The notes under the pieces are model-generated. The model was not told where the DNA came from. It ran no database searches and saw only the letters and a list, made by a program, of their open reading frames with translations. A stretch of DNA of 64,000 nucleotides, taken from assembly GCF_932526225.1 (NCBI RefSeq), contig NC_064046.1, forward strand, positions 9,883,719 to 9,947,718, written 5' to 3'. The position numbers were made by a program, and so were the translations under genes. Source of the DNA: Nematostella vectensis. Lineage: Eukaryota > Cnidaria > Anthozoa > Actiniaria > Edwardsiidae. Of the stretch, positions 56,201 through 64,000 are shown one piece after another (within the stretch, counting starts at the first letter, position 1; the number at the start of each line of letters is the position of its first letter).

Positions 56201-56908
56201 CATCAAGAAACACACTGGTATAACTAGAAAAACAACAAACAAGCTGTATAAAAATCCTAGATGGTCTGAGTAGGCGTTGTGGATTATTAAGTCAACACAG
56301 ACCTGAATTGGTTAGCTGTACGCTTTTTTTTAAACAGAGTTAGCTTTTCTTTTCTTTTTTCACAGAGGTGTGTTGCCTTATTTGACATACTGCCACTTGA
56401 CCTGGCATTTTTGTAAGGCAAGCGATAGTAGGAAGCTTGAGCGTTTACAGGAACGTGCCTTAAGAGCTGTTTTTAAAGACTGGAATTGCACTTACCACGA
56501 ACTATTAATAAAGGCTAATTTATCTACTCTACGTAATCGTAGACTGCAAGACATTTGCATCTTAATGTACAAAGTTAAAAATGGCCTTTGTCCATCTGGG
56601 ATTAGTGATTTGTTTTCTAAAAAAAACACGAACTATAATTTAAGATTGTCCGATTTTGTTATTCCAAGATTTCATACAGTCACTTACGGGAAACATTCCC
56701 TAAGATATATGGGGGCTAAACTATGGAATAGCCTACCTAGGGCAGAAAGATCAATTGACAGTTTAAAAAGTTTTAAAGTGACTATGAGAAAAAAGGATTT
56801 CGAATTTATAGAAAATTGTAAGGGCTGTGCCCTATGTTCCGCATGATAATTTTTAAATCTAGTCATTTTTTCTTCATAATTTCATATAGATTACAATCAA
56901 TTTACATG

Positions 56909-56975
<67 letters not shown>

Positions 56976-59470
56976 TTAGCTTTATCAGTAAGAATCTACA
57001 ATTTTAAATTTTTAATAATCAGTATAATTTTTATAATTTTATCTTTTTTTTGTGTCCCCCAATTAGTAGGGGTTTTATCCCCGGCTAGAGGTTGTTTATG
57101 ACACTTTAATAAAGTTTCTATCTATCTATCTATCTATCTGACCTATTTGAAATCCTGGATCCGGCTCTGAATATTGCTTATGATCTTACGGTATGGTCTG
57201 TTGGCGACGAGGATAGGATTACGACTCGATTTAAACCATTTCTTTTTTTCGCAGATTTACTGGAACTCCTGAGTGAAGCTCAAGGGAAAAGGATGGAAGA
57301 CCAGCGAGAAGAAAAAGACAATTTCGAGTTACCGGACTTCCTGCGACAGAAGCCAAAGAACAAGACATACTACGAGACAGAGGACGATTCCGAGCCACTA
57401 CCCTCTCCTCCTCCAGTATTTAGAATGGAGAGTCTGTTATTCAACCGACCAGCTCCCAGACCACCCCTAGATACCCCTCCCCCTTTACCACCCCCACCGT
57501 CCCTTGAAGAAAATCAACATGCAAAGACTGCTGGAAATATCAAACTCGAGGCAACTCCTCGCGAAGCTCCTTCAGAAGGAAAAGTGGGGTCGCCCAGTTA
57601 TCCTTTATCTCCCCGTAATAATCAAAAGAGTTCGTCTCCTTCACCGGAGAGGCAAAGGGCTGTATTTTCCGCACCCCAGCCACCTGTTGCCCCACCCCCT
57701 CCCCCCATAGGGAATTGCAGCAGGATTCAAATCCGTTCTGTTACAAGGCCTGTGTTACCGAGACGCTCATCTTCGACACATATTCCGCCTTCCGGGCAAC
57801 TGGACTTAATAAGTGAACTCAAAGGCACATTGTCGAGACGAAAACTAAGTAACGGGAATAAAGAAACGGAAGCCAAAGAAACCGGTAATCGCGAAATGCA
57901 AGTGGAAAACTCTTGGAACGCAATAAATGATGTAGATGGACCTGATGTTTGGGTTAAACAAAGTGATCAGAAAAAGCGTATAGAGAGAACGAAACCAAAG
58001 GCCGAGGAGTTGCATAAGGAAGTGGAGCTCAAAGGTGTTTCGAGTGATAATATTGAAAAGAATCAGGAACGGAATGTGGAAACCACAGTGATGGAATTGG
58101 GTTTGAGAACCGTAAAAAGTGTTCAGGGATCAAATGAGAAAGACTCATCAAAGTCCCCGAAGAACAGAGAGGAGTTAGAGAGAAATTTACGTGTTACGAA
58201 ACGGAATCAGGAACGGAATGTGGATCATAGAAAACATGAACGCCCAGTGTTAAGACGAGTAGGAGATTGCAAGAGGATAAATGTTGTTCGTCCACGAGTT
58301 CAGAGCGGTACCCCTGTGGTACGGAATAGTAGTGAAAGTACAATCAACAGCGAAGTGGAGTCGAAAGGGAACACTGGGTCTGATACTATCAGAACGGAAA
58401 GGCCACAGTCTTTGGTTAGCCCTAGGGATATTATCGCATCCACAGAAAACATCCGACAAATATCGGAAGTCGGCGGAATGGGACGTACCGTTGCCCCAGT
58501 CAGGGCAAATGCAATTATCAAATACACCACAGGTCACCCGCACAGAGTGGTCCGTGCACCGAATACGCATCAAGATATTGCTGGCGAATGTCCTGTTCAT
58601 CGCTCGGTCAATACCGCCAACACAAGAACCAAACTTGCAATGAAAACGAAAACAAATCCTTCGCGAACAGGTTATTCACAGAAACGGCGTCCAAGAACAA
58701 TTACCGATCCAACCTACATTCTAAGAGTAATTGAAAGCAGTGATTCCACTCTTCCGGAATCCCGTGTTGATTCCCCGATTTCTAATGAGCTTTGCGACCA
58801 GAGAATGGCGACCTTGAGTACAAATACTTGTACGTCGCCGTCACAGAATCTAGTGACAGTTAAATCTAGCTCTCTGCCACAGCGCCTATCGCCTGTGAAT
58901 ATACGACAATATTCACCGAATTTTGGAAGGCGAAACAGCGACCACGTGCCTTCTCAAGTCGATTCTTCTCGGAAATCCGTCGTCTCGTTTTCTCCAGATT
59001 CGGCTAATGGTAGTGATGGCTCCATAAATCCCGACTCCCCAACCAGCAGTCGCCGGCAGTCGGACATGCGCACTAAACACAGTAGCACAGGAAGCCCATT
59101 GCCGCGAACTCCGTCACCTCCGACCGACGAAGACGAGGAATTGGACATGGCAAATTACCCCCCTCCCCTCCCCCTCGAGGTAATCCCCTTAGAAGACGAA
59201 CTGTTACTGCCACATACTTCTTTGTCGCCAAACGGTGGGATTGACAAGAAACCGCCTGCGTATGAAATAAAGTACATTGGTGAGGTGTCGCTGTATCAAG
59301 AATCGCCATTCGCACCACAGGGAACCCAATCGTTTGAGGACCAGACAAAGCCTGCTACCAAGTTGATAGATAGCGCGCCTAAAAATTCTCAAAAAGGACC
59401 TGATAACGTTCCTCAGTTAGATCCTTATGTTACTTACGAGAGTGAAAATCTGAAGGTGACTTTTGTGTAA
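53246..59470 (+). CDS. 843-aa proline-rich, probably disordered protein of unknown function
   Basis: Not recognised. Exons 53246-53267, 54183-54476 and 57255-59470 join with GT/AG sites and matching phase (2532 nt). Exon 1 codes only MLKFAVN plus one base. Residues about 8-105 look folded, with cysteines and aromatics (HVSLCCDYYGDAGFWYPGC, then ALEENLGRSLL). Exon 3 starts DLLELLSEAQGKRM and is then low-complexity: polyproline runs near residues 165-180 (PPPLPPPPS) and 240 (APPPPPIG), charged K/E/R segments, many S/T-P sites, an acidic DEDEELD cluster, and a PPAY (PPxY, WW-domain ligand type) near residue 775. This composition fits a cytoplasmic scaffold or SH3/WW-binding adaptor, which is inference. 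No signal peptide or membrane segment. AATAAA lies 40 bp after the stop. Intron 2 holds a LINE fragment. A piece of exon 3 is duplicated downstream at 59833-59927. Confidence 0.78.
55303..55372. repeat. 18-bp tandem repeat, about 4 units
   Basis: Units of GACTCACAAGAAAATCAA (later GATTCACAAG) in intron 2 of the 843-aa gene. Confidence 0.85.
56365..57139 (+). mobile_element. 5'-truncated LINE (CR1/L2/jockey-type) 3' end
   Basis: The open frame to 56846 is the C-terminal part of a non-LTR reverse transcriptase ORF2: LPYLTYCHLTWHFC, RKLERLQERALRAVF, and LWNSLPRAERSIDSLKSFK are characteristic of this region. A 3' UTR follows with a (TA)n tract (about 56914-56970), then AATAAAGTTTC and a (TCTA)n tail ending at 57138. 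Microsatellite-like tails are usual in this LINE group. It is inserted in sense in intron 2 of the 843-aa gene, ending about 115 bp before exon 3. The frame is intact over 158 codons, so the insertion may be fairly recent, but there is no reverse transcriptase core or endonuclease. Confidence 0.88.
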
Positions 59471-59509
59471 GAGTTCTTGGTCCCCTTCAATGGGAGAATG
59501 TGGTGTAGG

Positions 59510-59515
59510 AATAAA
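59510..59515 (+). terminator. AATAAA polyadenylation signal of the 843-aa gene
   Basis: AATAAA 40 bp downstream of the stop codon, the only such signal in the immediate 3' flank. Confidence 0.6.
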
Positions 59516-59567
59516 TGAATTAAAATATATTTGAATTTCAACTGCCTTGACATCTCAGCATACAGCC

Positions 59568-59938
59568 GCGTTGTCACCATCCAAAGTGCCGACGGAAACC
59601 TCAACCGACAAGAGAAAAAAGAATCTATTAGAATTAGCGCTTTTAGCAGGCCATCCGTTCTAAATTATCAATCACACCCTCAAAGAAACTTCAAATGGAC
59701 ACACTGCTTTCACATTGTAGTTGTAGTATATTTTTCGCGTTTTTCGTTAAGAATCATCAAAGATTGTTACGTTATTGTAGTTGTAGTATATTTTTTGGAT
59801 TTTTCGTTAAGAATCATCGAAGATTGTTACGTGTGGGACTGACAAGAAGCCGCCTGCGTATGAAATAAAGTACATTGGTGAGGTGTCGCTGTCTCAAGAA
59901 TCGCCATTCGCATCACAGGGAACCCAAAGACAATGCGG
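59568..59938. mobile_element. Relative of the 36764 MITE carrying a gene fragment
   Basis: The left part (GTTGTCACC, GACGGAAACCTCAACC, AGAATCTATTAGAAT, GACACACTGCTTT) follows the 36764-36997 element. Then a segment of about 60 bp (GTAGTTGTAGTATATTTTT...AGATTGTTACG) is tandemly duplicated. Next comes the 95-bp gene fragment, and the copy closes with GACAATGCGG, the expected right terminus. The section with the inner right repeat is missing. Confidence 0.65.
59833..59927 (+). pseudogene. Duplicated 95-bp fragment of the 843-aa gene's last exon
   Basis: Matches 59235-59329 with four substitutions in 95 bp (about 96%). The segment covers the PPAYEIKYIGEVSL region. It lacks start, stop and splice sites. 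Being bounded by MITE-like sequence on both sides suggests capture by, or repair into, a transposable element. Confidence 0.9.
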
Positions 59939-61139
59939 TTTAAATGTTTACACCATTAAAAAGAGTGATTTGTCAAATCAAGGATGCCAGAACCATATAT
60001 TGATTACCATAAATTGGATCATCGTACTATTTATTTCCGAAATAAATGAGTCATTTGGTTATGCATTAGAAAAATATAAATAGGCATGGCTTCTTTTGGT
60101 CGTACAGATGCCAATTAGCAATCGACATTTGCCGTTTTTTCTGGCAATGTATGTTCTCCCCCCCCCCCCCCCCCCCCCCCCTTGGTTTTATGATGTATCA
60201 CCCATTTTCATAGGAAAAAAGCGTTCTTTATCCTGCGCTAAATCTAAATGGCTGACAAAACTTCTAGATTATTCTTCAAATTAAAATAGAAACAAAGTCT
60301 TGTTTTCGTTCTTGTGTTTTTGTTTAGAGAGTTGAATATGCGACATGTTGCATATGAGACGTATATCAGGAATAGTTAAATTGGAGTCGTTAAATTGAGA
60401 ATAAATAGCCTAGAATTATGGATACAAGTTTCCCATCACTGAAGTGCCTAGTGTTACCTTTACACCTTTCGACTCAGATTAATGCTTATCCGAAAGTGCG
60501 CACAAAACAAAACAGAGAACTATACAAAGATCATCGCTTATCGCCCTGTCAACCATGTAACTTGTGATTGCTCACTCTTTATCCTTGTGACAAATTCGGA
60601 TTTAATCTCTATTTAAGTTTTCCTTAGAGCCTTTATCCCAATATTTAGGGTCTTGAAGAATCCCTTAAAGTTTGAATGCAATTCTTGGACAAGGTATTAC
60701 TAGCTCTATATTACTTATATTGCTCACACAATATTAGTGTCGGGTTCTCGAGTTGTCATACGTCTATAGGTAGAGAGCTGTAATGTTTTGACTTTGACGA
60801 GACCGTGCCGCAAGGAGAAGCTTCACCTTTACATAATGTAATTTATTGTTAAACTTGAAAGTTTGTTACTCAAATACACAACTTTTTAGACGAATGCCCT
60901 CTTTAGATATGTTTTTTTTTTAATAAAAGTATACTGTTTTGTGATAGAGGACTCGAAAAGTTTGTTTCATAAAAACGCCAAAATTAATTATATCGTGAAA
61001 TATGTGCCTTTCCTCTTCAACAGGAGCTTTCGTTTCATGTAAAATTCAAAACTTATAAATAAATGTATATTTTGGTAAGAAATATGTTCTTGTGATTTTA
61101 ACAAATCCTTGTACCGTTCTTGTATGAAGGTTGGAAAAC
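59939..61139. other. Intergenic sequence, no gene seen
   Basis: Contains a 24-base C run at 60158-60181. The rest is AT-rich and upstream of the GPCR gene. No promoter motif can be assigned. Confidence 0.45.
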
Positions 61140-62093
61140 ATGTGGCGCGGACACAGCTACCTACAGCTATGGAACACAATCCTCTACTTCATCCTAGCGA
61201 TAGTCACCACGCTTGGGAACGCTGTGGTGGTGCTAGCGGTCTTTAAGGATCCCTTCAAACAGCTCAAAAAACACATAGCCTCGTACCTAATCGCGAGTCT
61301 AGCCGTCAGTAATCTCGTGCTTGTTGTGGGAGAATTACTCGAGGCAGCTACGAACATCGTGTATGGAATGGAAGCATACATAATTCCTGGGCCTCCTCTA
61401 GTCAAAGCTGCAGATATCTTAGTGTGTTTTGCCGTTAGTAATTCCGTGAACACTATACTTGGTCTTGCAATCGAGAGATACGTTCTGCTGCAGTCGGAAG
61501 GACACTCAATGCGTAAGGTCACTCCTCGACAAGTTGCCGGTATACTAACCGTTTTATGGGCAACATCGTCTACCATTGGCCTTTCAAGGATCGCATTTCA
61601 AACCGTTCACAGCTACCGCAAAGCGATAGGAATCATAGGTGTTATTTCTGTGTCTACGACAATGTGCTTGTATCTCGTAATATTCTTCAAAATACGGCGT
61701 GTGTTTCGTATGGACATTGCGCGCGCAAGTGGTGAAAATCGGGCGCTGACCATCAGCGGACTCACTGCGCAGCGCATACGAAAACGACAGATGGACGCTG
61801 CCCGGACTATTATTTTAATTTTGGCGTCGCTTATTTTTTTATGGACACCAACAGCAGTGCACTTAGTTCAGCACCTTTGTACAAAAAATTCGCTAGCTTA
61901 TCCCCAGATTGAACTGATTTATATTATAGGGCTGATGAACGCGGCTGTAGACCCAGGAATCTACGCGTTTCGCACGTCTCGCTTTCGGCGTGCAATTGCT
62001 GCCATCCTCTTAAAGAAACACAGGAAGTCATCAAAACATCACCAGTACATGCACAGAAGAAGAAGGGTGGAAAACAAAGAGAAACCGTGCTAG
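61140..62093 (+). CDS. Class A (rhodopsin-like) GPCR, intronless, MECA-group-like
   Basis: Seven-transmembrane receptor of 317 aa from the ATG at 61140. TM1 has GNAVVVL (N27). TM2 has LAVSN, with N58 where most class A receptors have Asp. TM3 ends AIERY (R113). TM6 has LWTP. TM7 has NAAVDPGIYAFR, the DPxIYAFR form of NPxxY typical of melanocortin/cannabinoid/lysophospholipid receptors. The usual TM3 and second-extracellular-loop cysteines are absent, also known in that group. A basic C-terminal tail (KKHRKSSKHH) follows TM7. Ligand unknown. AATAAA is at 62236-62241. A paralogue on the opposite strand lies 1 kb downstream. The class is certain and the subgroup tentative. Confidence 0.93.
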   Translation: MWRGHSYLQLWNTILYFILAIVTTLGNAVVVLAVFKDPFKQLKKHIASYLIASLAVSNLVLVVGELLEAATNIVYGMEAYIIPGPPLVKAADILVCFAVSNSVNTILGLAIERYVLLQSEGHSMRKVTPRQVAGILTVLWATSSTIGLSRIAFQTVHSYRKAIGIIGVISVSTTMCLYLVIFFKIRRVFRMDIARASGENRALTISGLTAQRIRKRQMDAARTIILILASLIFLWTPTAVHLVQHLCTKNSLAYPQIELIYIIGLMNAAVDPGIYAFRTSRFRRAIAAILLKKHRKSSKHHQYMHRRRRVENKEKPC

Positions 62094-63048
62094 TCAGGGG
62101 CAATCAAAGCAATCCTATAACATTTTATTTACAGCATAGTATACGGAAAGTGACATATTTTTCTAAACGAAATTTGAAATTCATCGAAATCTTTTTAAGA
62201 GCTCTAAAAAAGGACTTTCACGTTCGACACCGCGCAATAAATGTGTCTAGATAGATGACGCATATAGGCGACTTGCAAAAAGGTCACCTGACCTTTTGGG
62301 TGGCTCCGGCTTTTTGCGGCAAAAAAAAAAAAAAAAAAAAAGCAACTTATTCGGCTCATACGAATCAGCTAGAAAATATGTTAGAAAGGGTGTATTTTCA
62401 TTTAAAGGAATTGTTTCGACGCTCTCTGGCATGACGGGGGCCCACTTATGGTTTATTTTTGCTTGATTTCTTAGTACAATGCGCTCGTTGAGGGTAGTTC
62501 TCCTTATCTCGTACTCCTTTAAACCGTCACTTCTTTGATGCTTATATATTTAAATGGGTATCAACAAGAACATAAAGATATGCAATTTCCATGTATTACG
62601 GATCGGTTTCCCGTCTCCATACGTCTTTGCTAAACTTTCTTCGACGCAAGCAACCCAATCTATATCTTCATTTGCATTATCAGAGAACCGAACCGCCTTT
62701 AGAAGAGCTTCATGTCCTTATATCCAGGCATGTAGATATACTTAGATATCTCGCACAGTTAGCTTGTTTTCAGATTACTTCTCAGGATTTTCGGAATGTT
62801 TTCTGTGTTTTCGATAATGGCGCCTGCAATAATACTCGTTCAAAAGCTTGTGAGGGTTGATGACGTCATACCGCTTGATCAATCAAAAACGTTTGCCCTA
62901 CAAACGTAACGCTTAAAATAGAATAGATCTGCCATATGTCTATCGCCTTTGTACTGACAACGTTTATTGAAATATGTAGAAAAACATCAAATGTAACAGT
63001 TATGGCTACCACGCCTAATAAAACTGCCTTTACCCTTGAGATTACGGT
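62094..63048. other. Spacer between the two GPCR loci
   Basis: The two receptors converge on this 955-bp spacer. It holds the AATAAA at 62236-62241, an A run at about 62321-62341 and a dispersed repeat copy at 62290-62350. A plus-strand ORF at 62591-62860 has no recognisable domain. Confidence 0.5.
62236..62241 (+). terminator. AATAAA polyadenylation signal of the GPCR gene
   Basis: AATAAA about 140 bp downstream of the GPCR stop codon. Confidence 0.5.
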
Positions 63049-63939
63049 TCAAACCTCTTCTACGGTAAGGCTTCTTCCCTTTATTTCACGAGTGAACAGC
63101 CAGCGGACAGCTCTCTTAAACGCATGCGTACGAAAACCATAAATCCCAGGGTCTATAGCGGCATTAAGTAGAGCAATAGCATACATGAATTCTCTAGTTT
63201 CGTCTGAAATACTCAACTCCGGGAAATAGAACAGCACTTCCGCAGCGAAAACAGGAGCCAATAGAACAATTAGTGCGCCCGTGATGTATCCAATCGTGTG
63301 GGCAGCGTGCAGAAGTCTTTCGCGCATGATCGGGTAATGAAATCTGCTATTAATCAGTGGCAGATTTTCATCAGCGTGTGCATTATTTGAACAAACTCGC
63401 AGGATTTGTCTATAAATTTCTAAATATATCGAAAGTGTTATCAGAATGACTGTTAGAAACATCACAGTGAACGGTGTGGTGAAGTGATTCTAACTTGTGA
63501 GGAAAATACGGCACAGAGCGATTGAAAATGACAATGACCAAATTCCCGCGATGATAGCTAGGACGCGTGATGTACTCAAGCGCAGTCGGTAGATAGACCT
63601 TAATTGAAACAGTCGCTCTATCGCAAGCGAAAACACAGTAAATACTGACGTAGCCACCGCGAAATAAGTCAGAAGATCTCCAGCGAGTTCAATAGCTATA
63701 TCCGGCAGGTGATAAATATCTGCACCGTAAATGAAATTTCCAGCGGCTTGAAGAATTTCTCCCACAACAAGCAAGAGATTACTGACGGCTAGCCCCGCGA
63801 TAAGGTAGGTCGCAAGGTTCTTCCTAAGTTGTTTGTACGGGTCCTTGTAGACCACTAGCACAACCACAGTGTTCCCAAGCGTGGTGACTACCGCGAGAAG
63901 AAGATATAACGAGATGTTGAATTCTTGCAAGAAGTGCAT
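63049..63939 (-). pseudogene. Class A GPCR paralogue with one in-frame stop codon
   Basis: From ATG at 63939 the frame reads 149 codons (TM1-TM4), meets TAG at 63492-63490, and continues in the same frame for 146 codons (TM5-TM7) to the normal stop. It is similar along its whole length to the receptor at 61140: TM1 TTLGNTVVVLVVYKDPYKQL, TM2 LAVSNLLLVVGE, TM3 end AIERL (Tyr of ERY replaced), TM7 NAAIDPGIYGFR. There is no frameshift and the rest is well preserved, so the stop is recent, a polymorphism, or an assembly/sequencing error. It falls in the second extracellular loop, so termination there would leave only four helices. Confidence 0.88.
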
Positions 63940-64000
63940 AACCAGGATAAGCTAGAGTAAATAAAAACACTTTAAGGTAACTGGATGGAACACCGTTCCT

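Noticed and set aside
62554-62860. Overlapping 63- and 89-codon ORFs between the GPCRs
   Set aside because: No domain, no conservation signal visible and no promoter or splice evidence.

Overview
This window looks like genomic DNA from an invertebrate animal, most likely an anthozoan cnidarian. The taxon is an inference. It rests on intron-rich genes with GT/AG splice sites and AATAAA signals, an Iroquois homeobox gene, class A GPCRs related to the melanocortin/lysophospholipid/cannabinoid group, and a repeat load of small foldback DNA transposons, a Penelope-type hammerhead-like motif, a truncated LINE and a tRNA-derived SINE. Only five loci with good coding evidence were found; much of the rest is repeats or unassigned AT-rich sequence.

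Layout. 1-8 kb: no recognisable gene, two minisatellites (54-bp and 17-bp units). 8.0-12.2 kb, minus strand: a six-exon Iroquois (Irx) TALE homeobox gene, about 429 aa. 12.2-23.8 kb: no gene, a 24-bp minisatellite, a large foldback and other repeats. 23.8-43.8 kb, minus strand: the complete AP-1 gamma-adaptin gene (AP1G1), reconstructed here as 22 coding exons giving about 835 aa. A noncoding 5' exon probably lies near 46.0 kb. 46.1-48.3 kb, plus strand: a three-exon gene of unknown function, head-to-head with AP1G1 and probably sharing its promoter. 53.2-59.5 kb, plus strand: a three-exon gene for an 843-aa proline-rich protein of unknown function, with a truncated LINE in its second intron. 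61.1-62.1 kb, plus strand: an intronless class A GPCR. 63.0-63.9 kb, minus strand: a paralogous GPCR interrupted by one in-frame stop.

The most interesting signal is inside AP1G1. Eight introns each hold exactly one copy of a 71-80 bp element, always in the host's sense orientation. The copies have a GCCC/GGGC terminal stem, a C-box-like UGAUUA, an invariant internal CUGA (D'), often a perfect UGAUGA (C'), a D-like AUGA, and a nearly constant segment before it. One element per intron in sense orientation is how intron-processed C/D box snoRNAs are organised, and human AP1G1 is, to my knowledge, the host of SNORD71. I propose a lineage-expanded family of AP1G1-hosted C/D-like RNAs in three guide subtypes. 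The terminal boxes are non-canonical, so this is a candidate and not a proven class.

A second notable locus is at 59.57-59.94 kb. There a copy of a repeat also present at 36.8 kb contains a 95-bp, roughly 96% identical copy of coding sequence from the adjacent 843-aa gene, which suggests exon capture by a transposable element. The same interval shows many small DNA transposons with readable target-site duplications (TTA, TA, TTAA, 7-bp and 9-bp).
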